Below are positions 35,101 through 45,003 of a stretch of 64,000 bases of DNA, in pieces. Position numbers and translations under genes: made by a program. How positions within the stretch are numbered: the first letter of the stretch is position 1; each line of letters opens with the position of its first letter. Source of the stretch: Thinopyrum elongatum. Taxonomy: Eukaryota > Streptophyta > Magnoliopsida > Poales > Poaceae. The stretch is from the NCBI GenBank assembly GCA_011799875.1, contig CM022302.1, forward strand, positions 98,597,494-98,661,493. Reading direction: 5' to 3'. Under the pieces are notes generated by a model, which made no database searches, had not been told where the DNA came from, and saw nothing but the letters and a program-made list of their open reading frames with translations.

Positions 35101-36110
35101 TCCTCCTGATGAAGCAAGACATTGAACAAAAACAGGAGGAGACCGCCAAGGAGTTGTCTGCTCAGGCCGGTGATCTGAACCAGCGGAAAGTGGACCTTGA
35201 TGCCCACGAAGAAGAACTTGCCGAGCGCAAGAGGAAACTTGCCGAAACCCTCCGACAGAAAGACGAGGAGGTGGCAAGACTTGTCGCAGAGCGGACCCAG
35301 GGGCAGGCACAAAAACACCAGAAGGAAATCGAAGCCTTGGCCCAAGAGTATGCCAGCAAGTTGGTGGAGGCCACCAACGCTGTCGCTGCTGCAGAAGTGA
35401 ACAGGAAGGAAACGGAGGAGAAAGTGGCAAGACTAGAGGCCGCCCTCAAGGCAAACGGTGACAAGCTCTCAACGCTTGAAAGTGAGAGGGCAAAAGTGAC
35501 CCACACTTTGGCGGAGATGCAAGTTACCATAGCCAAGAAGAACAATCTGCTTGCCGCCGCCAACGACTCCAGAGCAGACCTGAAGCTGAAGCTGACCACG
35601 CTGAAGGAGACGCTCGACACCACCAGAAAGCGCGAAGGGCTTCTAATGACAGAGCTCCAGAAGGAAAAGGGTCTGCTTCAAGACGCTATTGCAACCCACA
35701 AGAAGTTCAGGGATAACGTGGGGATCTTCACAGACAGGCTTGCCAGCGCCGCCGAGGACATCGACAAGGAGCTGACTGCCCTGAAGGTGCCGGACTTCGG
35801 GTACTCCACCGACAAGAACACGCAAACTAGCGTCAAGCTAGCCGAGTTCTTCGACGGAGTAGTAGAAGCACTCCAACAGCTCCAAGTCAATCACAAGGCT
35901 CAACTGGCCGACGAGTCATGCAGGCTTTGCCGGGGAGTTCTCCGGAGGTTGTTGGTGAAGATAGCATACAGAAACCCGGGCGTCGACTTCAGCAACATCT
36001 TCAAAAGCTTGCCGAAGGGATACGACCCCGCGCCACTAGAGGCCCTTATCGCGCCCATCGTGGAGAGGGTGGACCAAATCCAGAGAGTCGAAGGCGAGCA
36101 CCGCAATTAG
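32105..36110 (+). CDS. Tat-B antisense gene, four exons, one in-frame TAG
   Basis: Exons 32105-33738, 33822-33988, 34065-34286 and 34384-36110 join through GT-AG introns. They keep one frame of 1,250 codons, including the final TAG and a single internal TAG at 33314-33316. The start MPPKGEKGKTGKSS follows a TATA-like box. Residues ~1-400 form the plant 'gypsy-type transposon' domain (transposase_28, PF04195 from memory), with YPFFACYFWCGLCPPYSDFF and LTPNAVSTMAIFAHLCENFV. Residues ~400-640 are acidic and Ser/Pro-rich. The C-terminal ~550 residues begin with Ala/Lys-rich repeats, pass YIRVGENVYVSLPW, and continue as a long coiled coil that ends with a globular tail. It has the same architecture as the Tat-A antisense gene. 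Biochemical function is unknown. Being transcribed against gag-pol, it could also affect the sense RNA; that is inference. Confidence 0.82.
33314..33316 (+). other. In-frame TAG in exon 1 of the Tat-B antisense gene
   Basis: The frame is GCC GAG TAG GGG ATG, and it stays open on both sides for hundreds of codons. It splits the domain-containing part (403 residues) from the acidic and coiled-coil part. It may be a recent mutation; alternatively ATG 33320 starts a second protein. Confidence 0.9.
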
Positions 36111-36949
36111 AGAGCCCATTCTTCTCCCTCCTTGCCGCCGCTAGACATGTTAAAGAACAATCTGTTTAAGCCGCGGCAACTTATCTTGTAATATAACTTG
36201 CAATATTTTGAAGTTAATGCATGTCATCTCCCTTGAGCAATTTCTTTCTTTGTGTGTACTTGCCCTACGCTTATAGGGAACTTGCCGGTGCGCGCACCAT
36301 CGCCGCGAGCGCTGGGTGCGGGACTTCAGCAGCCTGCTGGCGGTGCCGCTGCCGGCAAGCAACCTTGTCGCGCTCAGTGCAGCCACTAGGTGTTGAGCAG
36401 GACGCGAAAAACAAGGTAAGGGCGCGACCGATTACGCTTAGGTTCCGTCGCGCCACAGGTTTTCCATACAAAGAGTAGTATCGTTCAAGGAAAATAACCT
36501 TGAAAATAAAAAAGAATTTGATTATTCAAACTTTGGCACTTAGCTTTGTCGCTGATATCTCCGCGGCAAGGTCTTGTCACTGCTTGCCACTGCCTTCTTC
36601 CCGGCAAGGCAAAGTTTCTTTGAACGACGCCTGGTCCATATCATTAATCCCACCCCCCCGGCAAAACTTGTGCGCGAGGGAAAGCTTCTGCTCTCTTTGA
36701 GAAAAGAAGAAGAGAAAATAAAGATATAGGAGCTTGGCGGCTCGTTAAGCTTACCGGGGAGGCTGTACTGCACAGTATGTCAGATAATCATGCAAAATAA
36801 AAGTAAACATGAAATCGTCAAAAAACTGCGAAATACAAAAGCTTTATTATGCACGGGTCTGCGCCTGGCTTGTACAAAGAATTACATGCAACAGCGGCAA
36901 TACTTGTACAAAAGGTGGTTGCCGGGGAAGGGCCCGGCAACCGCGCCTG
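36111..36949. other. Tat-B spacer between antisense gene and pol
   Basis: No gene is seen. 36265-36470 holds a copy of the repeat unit found in the short interior (CTTGCCGGTGCGCGCACC, then GCCGCGAGCGCTGGGTGCGGG). This is the region where the sense and antisense transcripts would converge. Confidence 0.6.
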
Positions 36950-39900
36950 TATGGAAAAAAACTTACGAAGATGCTCAATGTTCCAGGATTGATCACTGGA
37001 ATGCCATCCATCGGGTCTCCAGGCGGACAGCGCCGGGCCTGGTGACTCGTTTCACCCATAAGGGCCCTTCCCACTTCGGCGTCAACTTGTTTGAATCTTG
37101 GCCGACTGAACGCGCCGAAGAACAAGGCGCCTTCCTCGAGACTTCTGGATTAACTTTGTGGCTATGGTAGCGACGCAAAGCTGCTGGAGCGAGCAGCTCT
37201 CACAGCAGCCTGAAGACGATCCTCCTCGAGGAGCACAGCGTATCTTGCCGCAGTTGCTCTTGCTCAGCTCATGTAAGCGAGCACTCGAGGTGACCCGTAT
37301 ACGAGTTCCGTGGGGAGAAGCCTCTGCTCCATAAATAGAGCAAAAGCGTCGGCCAGTAGCTCGATTTGGCGTCCCTGATCGACCAAAGAACCACTGGCAG
37401 CTCCTCGATCCAGTTCTTGCCGCACTTGCGCAAGCCTGTCGAAAGTTCTCGTCTTGAGCCCACGAGCACTTCAGCATTTGCCCTTTCAGCTTGACCGTTG
37501 CTTCGGGGGTGAGCAACAGAAGCGAAAAGACCTTGGCGCCAAGGTCTTCGACATACTGCATGAAGGCGTGGCTCGTGAATGTGGTACCGTTGTCGGTTGA
37601 TGATCCTGTTAGGAAAACCAAAGCGACAAACAATTCCCTTGAAGAACTTGATGGCTGATGTGCTGTCACCTTCCCACTGCTTCACTTCCGGCCACTTCGT
37701 AAACTTGTCGATGGCCACATACAAGTACTCGAAGCCCCCGGTGGCACAGGGGAAAGGGGCCGAGGATGTCGAGCCCCCAGACGAAATGGCCAGGAGAGAG
37801 GGATGTCTGGAGAGCTTGGCTGGATGATGAATCTGCTTGGAATGAAACTGGCACGCCTTCACAATTGGTTACTAGTGAGTTGAATCCTGAGGGCGCGGTG
37901 GGCCAAAAGAAATCTTGCTGGAAAGCCTTTCCAGCAAGGGCTCACTTGACCTATGGGTGACAACCACATGCCTCCATGAATCTCCGCCAACAGCTCCTGT
38001 CCTTCTTCCCGGGGAATACACTTCAATTTCACACCGTTGGTCTTTTTCTGCACAGCATGTCATCGACAATTGATACTATTGGACCCGTCGGGCTATTTCT
38101 CCGCTCTCCTGCTCTTCGGGAAGTTCTCCTGTTGAAGGAAAACGGACGATCTGCTGCGCCCACGCTGGAGCCTGTGGCTGACAACGAGGACTAAAGGCAT
38201 TTCTTCTGCTGTGGGAAAAATCAGGCCCTACGGCAAGAGCTTGTCGCTCTACCAGAGCGGCCGTTCCCGACGAGCTGGCTGGGGGGAACAGCCGCTTCAA
38301 CGACAAGAGCCTGGGGCCCTGCTGGAGCGTGCTGTCCTTCAACAAGCTCGTCGGGAGCCGTGATTTCAATGACGGAAGCCAAGGCTCGTCAGAGCATCTT
38401 GCTCCTCAGCGCTTCGATCAGGAGCGCCTGCTTCAACGACAAGGAACCGAAGTCTTGTCGGAGCAAGTTGCCCCTTTGCCGTTTTGCCTAGGAGCACCGC
38501 TTCAATGACAAGAGCGTGAGGCCTTGTCGGAGCAAGTTGCCCCTCTGCATCTTTGGCGCTGGCTTTGGCAGCCTTCTTGCCGGCGGACTTCGGGGAGCTC
38601 TTGCCGGGAAGTAGTCGCCAGAAGCCAACTTCCTCTTCTGCGTGCCCTACTGATGGGCGTACGGATGGCTGAGTTAGTTGGAGCACAAAAGTGCCTGGTT
38701 CACAGGCAATTTGAGTGCGGCGCGCTTTGACAAACCATCGGCAATGTATTTCAGCACGTGGGACGTGCTCCATTTGTAGGCCGTCAAAGCGTTCCTCAAC
38801 TTCCTCACCTCATCTACATAAGCTTCATCAATGGGCATTGGTAGTTCTTGTTCACTTGCTGACGACAAGCTGCGAATCTCCCCTGACAATAAGCTTCTTG
38901 ATCCCAAGGTCTGCCGCGATCCTGAGACCGGCAAGCAACCCCTATATTCTGCAGGATTGTTCGTCGCCTGTTCCTTGGGAAAGTGCATTTGGACCAGTAC
39001 TTAAGGTGCTCTCCGGTGGGTGCGACAAGCAGTACGCAGCACCGGCGCTTGCAGTGAGGGAAAAGGCACCATCAAAGTACATAAGCCACTCTGTTGCTTT
39101 GTCTCTTGCCGGGGGGAGAGTCTCTCTGGGATTTCTTCATCTGGTGTGGTTCCATTTGCCGACAAACTCTGCCAAACTCGGCTCTGTATGGTTGATGTAC
39201 TCTCAAACTGAGACCAAAGCTCGACAACTCCAACGCCCCACTCGACAATCCTGCCTGTCGCTTCATGGATTTGCAAATCCTTTTCAGCGGAGGAAGCGAG
39301 TGACGACGGTAACTTCATGTGCTTGAAAGTAATGGCGCAGCTTTCTCGAGGCCATGAGAAGGTCGAAAAGCAGCTTCTGCACACCAGAATAACTTGACCT
39401 AGCTCCTGCAGAAGAGAGCTCACAAAGTAGACCGGGCGCTGCACCATTTTCTTCTTTGTATCACTTCGCCTGACTGCGCAGACGAATCCTTGTCGGGCAG
39501 CAAAACTTGTCGGGGAGCCCCCAGTTGTCGCTGGTCGTTTGCTTGCCGCAATTACTGCCTCTCATCCACCTCTCTCTCCGTACCAGCGCAGCACTAACAC
39601 TTGATTGGTTGCCGCTAGATACAGCAAACAACTTCTCTTGTGGTTGAGGTGCGACAAGTTATGGAGGAGAGGAGAGGTATTCTTCAAGTCTTGCAGCGCT
39701 GCCTCCCACCTCGGAGTCCATTTCAATGGACTGCCTTTTTAAGATTTTGAAAAATGGCAGGGGCGCGCTCAGCTGACTTGGAGATTAAACCTACTAAGAG
39801 CAGCAACACAGCCGGCAAGTCGTCGTACATCCTTGACGCGCTTCGGTGCTTCAATTTGTCAATGGCTTTGATCTGTCAGGATTGGCTTCACATTCCACGT

Positions 39901-39960
39901 TGAGACACAAAGAACCCGAGAAGCTTGCCCGAGGGAACTCCAAACCACGCACTTCTCGGG
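36950..39960 (-). pseudogene. Tat-B pol, RNase H and integrase region, frameshifted
   Basis: The minus strand holds pieces of pol in changing frames: EATGRIVEWGVGVVELWSQF (39290-39230), then QATNNPAEY and EAYVDEVRKLRN of RNase H (38980-38770). The integrase zinc-binding trace IPREEGQELLAEIHGGM lies near 38015, GHFVWGLDILGPFPLCHRG of the integrase core is at 37790-37730, and KLTPKWEGPLWVKRVTRPGAVRLE is near the end at about 37085-37015. At least five frameshifts by eye separate them, so no active enzyme is encoded. These domains would remove template RNA and insert the cDNA into the chromosome. Confidence 0.8.
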
Positions 39961-42900
39961 GTTGAGCTTCAGGTTGATCTTGCGCAGATTTACAAAAGTT
40001 TCTTCTAGATCTTGAACCAAAGTAGCCCTGTCTTTGCTTTTGACCACTATATCATCCATATAGGCTTCCACATTTCTGTGCAGCTGAGGCTCAAAAGCAA
40101 TCTGGACGGCTCTTGCAAATGTCGAACCAGCATTTTTCAAACCAAATGGCATACGTACGAAACAGTATGTGCCACAGGGTGTGATAAATGCGGTCTTTTC
40201 CTCATCTTCCTCAGCCATGAAGATTTGATGATACCCTGAATATGCGTCAAGAAATGAAAGCAAATCACATCCTGCCGTGGAGTCAACAATCTGGTCTATG
40301 CGGGGAAAAGGAAATGGGTCTTTGGGACAAGCTTTATTAACATCAGTGAAATCAATACAAAGCCTCCATTTTCCATTCGCTTTGCGCACGACAACAGGAT
40401 TGGCCAACCACGTAGGATGGAGCACTCCTCTGACGAGGCCTGCTGCTTCCAACTTCTTGATTTCTTCCGCAATAAACTCTTGCTGCTCCACAGCTTGCTT
40501 TCTGGCTTTCTGTTTGATGGGCCTCGCGTGGGGACAAACGGCAAGGTGGTGCTCAATTACTTTCCTGGGAACACCGGGGATGTCGGACGGTTGCCATGCA
40601 AACACGTCGACAGTCGCCCGCAGGAAAGCAACGAGCGCGCTTTCCTATTTGTTGTCAAGTGTGGCACTGATGGTAAAGGAACCACCAGTGCCGTCCTCCT
40701 TGGCGGGCACCTTGTTTGTCGCCGGCGGAGCGGCTTTGTTCTTTTTGCACTTGCCAGTGGAGCTCTCTGGTGCGTCCTCGACGGCAGCGCAGCACTCCGA
40801 AGAGGTGCGCTTGCCAGAGTGGGCACAGGAGCTCTTGCCGGACTTCCCCTTGTTCTCCCCCCCGAGAGCTTCAGCGGCAAGTGCCTTGGCGGCAGTTGCG
40901 ACAGCTGCTTCCCGGTAGATCTTGTCGGCGCAAATAAGCGCATCCTTCTTGTCGCAGGGAACTGTGATAACACTTACTGGGCCTGGCATCTTCAACACGT
41001 TGTAGGCAAAATGAGAGGCTGCCATAAACTTGGCGAGCGCTGGATGGCCAAGTATCCCATTATAAGGCAATGGAATATCGGCAACGTCAAAGGTGACCTT
41101 CTCGGTCCGGTAGTTCAGCTCGCCGCGAAATGTCACTGGCAGCGTGATCTTCCCTTTCGGCTTGCTCCTTCCTGGATTGACTCCTTGGAAAGTACCAATT
41201 TCCTCAAGCTCGCCGTCAGGGATTTGAAGTTTCTGGAGCACAGCGGGCGAAATCAGATTCAAGCCGGCCCCACCGTCAATTAACATCTTCGTGACCTTGA
41301 GGTTGCGGATCGTTGGTGAAACCAACATCGGCAAGCACCCGACCGCCGTTGTGCGGTCAGGGTGGTCCTCAATGTCAAAGACGATAGGCGTGTTGGACCA
41401 CTTCAGAAGCTTTCTGGCGTCAACAGATGGTTCCGCCGCATTGATCTCTCACGCCCACTGTTTAAGTTGGCGGTGAGAAGAATGCAACGAAGCACCACCG
41501 TCAACACACAAGACTTCTGCGGCTTTCTGAAATTCGTGCTCACTGGATTCTTCATCATCTAGATCATCATCATCATCATCTTTGTCGCGGCCATGAGGAG
41601 GCCTGTCTCTCTGCTGCTGCTTGGCCTTGCCGCGACGCCCTCCTCGGGCAGTGCGCTTCTTGCCGGACCCGCCAGCACCTTCTGGGGCCTTCTCCTTGTC
41701 GCGCCTCTCATACTCAGCTTTCTGCTGTTCGACAAGCTGCTCGACTCGTCGACAGTTCTGGAGATCGTGTCCCTTGGTGCGGTGGATCTTGCAATATTGC
41801 TTGTCGGAGCCGTCCTGCTTGTCGGCAGCCTCCAAGGCCTGACAGTTGGCGCACGCGGCAATCTCCTTGCCGGAGCCCTCGACTTTGGCCTTGTCGGCGC
41901 TGCCGTTGCCGCTGGACTGCTCGACGGCAAGCACAGCTTTGCCCTTTTTCTTCCTGTTGTTCCACCGCCGGCCCTTCTTTGCCGGGGCGGTACCTTCGCT
42001 GTCAGAGCTCCCCCCTGCGCCAACACCTTCACCGGGAAGTTTCCTTCCCTCTTCAGCGCGCGCACACTTGTCGGCGAGAGCATATAGCTGGCCAATGTCT
42101 CTGACCTTGGTCATCACCATTTCCTCCCGCATCCTGCGGTTACGCACGTTCTGATGGAACACGCTAATAACCGCAGCGGGGTGAACATCTGGGATGTTGT
42201 ACTGTACGCGGCTGAACCTTTGAATGTATTTGCGCAGGGGCTCTCCTTCCTTCTGGGGGATGAGATGAAGATCACTCTCCTGGCCATGAGGTTGATGACC
42301 GCCAGTAAAGGCACCAACAAACTGATGGCACAGGTCCGCCCATGAAGAAATGGAGTTCTCCGGCAAGTGCATGAGCCATGAGACGACGTTGCGCTTTAAC
42401 ACGAGCGGGAAGTAGTTAGCAAGAATCTTGTTGTCTCGTCCCCTGGCAGCTTGCACCGCAATGGTGTAAATGCTGAGGAACTCCGATGGGTGTGTCTTGC
42501 CATCATACTTCTCCGGCACGTCAGGCTTGAAAGCCTTGCGATTGGGCCACTGGACCTGCCGCAGCTCACGGGTGAACGCTGGACAACTTACCGCGTAAGG
42601 CAAGTCGCCAGGATCCCCTGGCGCATGCATGTCAACAGCGGGCCCTGCGCGTCTGTCGGACTGACGATGCGCTTCTCTCCTTCGCTCGATAGTGGTACGA
42701 GCGTCTTCTCCTCTGCGTTCCTGAAGAACGAGGCGCTGGTCACGACGAGCTCGCGGGTCAGACGACGCCGTGGAATCATCGCCACGGGCGTCGTTTCGAC
42801 GTGTCGGCGACCGAGGCCGTCTGGGTGGGGAGTGTACAGTTGTTGCCCCCTCGCCGTTCTTGTTGGTGACAGCATTGTCACCAGTTCTCTTGTCGGCCGC

Positions 42901-43515
42901 ACGCACCGGGTCGGCATCAGCGAAGCTGAGAAGGCTCTGAATGGTTGCCCTCCACTCGTCAAGCTTATCTGCTGGTGGAGGGAAGTTCAGGAGCAGCTGC
43001 GCACGCGCCAATGCTTCTGCTGGTGAGGGAGGTATCGAGTGGCGTGAGGACTGTGGGATGCTCTTACTCCTAACAGTGTTAGAAGGAGCATCTCCACGCC
43101 CAGGCGACCGCACCTCGACCCCGCCAACGTGTTGTTGCGTATGGTGACCCCGCGCATCTCGAGATCGATGCGCAAGTTCATTATCCAGGGAGCGCCTGGC
43201 ACCTGGGGCGTCAGGATGCTGCCTGTCACGGGCTTCTTGCGAAGGCCGCGGCGTCTGAACCGGCGCAGGCGTTCCAGAACGCGCAGCACCATTTCTGGAG
43301 CTTGCAGGGCCAGCAGCAGCGAGCAGCGCTGCGTTCCCAGACCCAGCAGCGCCAAGATTGGCGTTGCTGGCCCGGTTTTGGACAGGTGGAGGTAATAGGA
43401 GCTCTCGCTCTCCAGTCCCCCCAGCAGCCGCAATCACGTCGGCACCCTCCTGCATGGGAGCAGGCGGGTTGGACGTAGACGCACCGATGGCTGAAGTCTT
43501 CTTTTTTGGAGCCAT
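39961..43515 (-). pseudogene. Tat-B gag, protease and reverse transcriptase, one frame with two stops
   Basis: From ATG 43515 (MAPKKKTSAIGAST) one frame covers three parts. First is gag: a disordered, charged N-terminus, then the core FKPDVPEKYDGKTHPSEFLSIY and SWADLCHQFVGAFTGGHQPH, then a KIHRTKGHDLQNC knuckle-like segment. Next is a retropepsin with KMLIDGGAGLNLIS. Last is the reverse transcriptase, with KANGKWRLCIDFTDVNKACP, FLDAYSGYHQI and the catalytic block VEAYMDDIVVKS. Premature stops are TGA at 41449-41451 and TAG at 40645-40647. Both fit single C-to-T changes. The frame is lost near 39950 just after the catalytic core. The start is chosen at MAPKKK rather than an upstream ATG because it is the usual Gag-like beginning. 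Confidence 0.85.
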
Positions 43516-43579
43516 AAGACGGAGGATGGCCCAAAAACTAACGCGCAAATCGCTAGATTAGGTTCACACAACCTCCTTC

Positions 43580-43601
43580 CCCCTACCTGGCGCGCCAAAG
43601 G
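43580..43601 (-). other. Tat-B primer-binding site region
   Basis: On the minus strand the LTR end is followed by CCTTTGGCGCGCCAGGTAGG. The same sequence with two changes (GGCACGCC, and A at the junction) precedes LTR 2 at about 30720-30740. The tRNA is not assigned. Confidence 0.65.
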
Positions 43602-45003
43602 TGTCGGCGTACGACACCTATGGGATCCTAAAGGACCCCTTTATGGTTCAGCAGGGAGAGAGGGATGCACAAAGAGCAGAACCAACGATCGACGCGGGGT
43701 GATTTTACCCAGGTTCAGGCCGCTAATCAGCGTAAAACCCTACTCCTGCCTTTTTGTTTATTATCTGTATGATTGTTCTAGCTCCAGGAGCGCTACAGTA
43801 CCGAGTAGCTGCGTACAATACTGGAGTTCTCCATCTCCCAGTTCCTCCTCCCCCTTCCACGTTGCCTATGGGCCTCCTTTTATACGCACAAAGGGGTCAC
43901 CAACAGGTGGCAAACAGTAAAGGTAGAGGTGGAAAGTTGCTACAGTAAGGCCACTATTACCAGGATGACATGTCCTACCTACCACTGACGGCAGGGGACA
44001 AGGGCATTAAATGCCCATGCCTTTGCTGTCCAGGTACATGTACCCGGACGTCTTGGACATGGGAAAAGCCTATCCCACCTGCTCCTGCACCGCTAGCTAC
44101 AGAGTACCGCCGTCTACACAGTGCCCTGCCACGCACGCTTGGAAGGACCCAGAGCGCCACGCTGGCAGAGGCACTGGAGCAGCAGCACAGTAGCACAGTG
44201 GTACAGCAATGCTTGCCGCGGCAAGACCTTGCCGCACTTGACAGCTTGCCGCAACCCATAGCTTGCCGCGCAAGGTAACTTGCCGGGGCAAGTACCTTGC
44301 CGCAGCCGCTATCTTGCCGCAGCCAATACCTTGCCGCAGCCAATGACTTGCCGGGGCAAGTACCTTGCCGCGGCAAGTACTCTGCTACAGCATTTACATG
44401 CTTATCACTGACGGGTCAGGACAAGCGCATTAAATGCTCTGTCTAGGTGTCCCTTAGCTTCTTGGGGATGGGAAAAGGGGCCATCCCATCAGCGCCGTTA
44501 GGCACAGTGCTCTGCCACACATGCCTGGAGAAGGGTCCAGAGTGCCATGCTGGCGGCCGCACTGGAGCAGCAGCATAGTGGCATAACCTTGCCGGGCAGG
44601 AACCTTGCCGGGCTCAGCTGGTCATCCCGGCAAGAACCTTGCCGGGGCCTTGTCTTTAGTCTAGCTGTCCCCCGGCAAGCCTTGCCGGGTTCAGCTGGTC
44701 ATCCCGGCAAGAACCTTGCCAGGGCCTTATCTTTAGTCTTGTCGAGTCCTGAGCTTGCCGGCCCTGATCTCGCCGGCAGTAGTAGACTTGATCTTCTGGT
44801 CGACCCGCCTGGAGTCTTGTCTTGCCAGCTCTGCCTTGCCGGCGTTGCGTGGACCCATTCCCGGCAAGTAGACCTTGTCGGGAACCGGGCTTTGAATGTA
44901 CTCTTGGGTGGATTCCTCCTCTGCCATGTCCTTCCCACCTGGAGGCTGCGACTTGCCGGTGCGTGTCCAGGGGTAGTGAACACCCCCCTGTTTACTACAC
45001 CGA
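43602..45003 (-). repeat. Tat-B LTR 3 (outer right), cut by the Tekay insertion
   Basis: 1,402 bases here plus CA at 56051-56052 complete the LTR. It carries ten 17-bp CTTGCCG units (44212-44380) and a second cluster of CCGGCAAG/CTTGCCGG palindromes (44585-44770). Its last bases ACCGA (44999-45003) are duplicated at 56046-56050 around the Tekay element. The left-over CA is then followed by AATAT, the outer target duplication. Confidence 0.92.
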
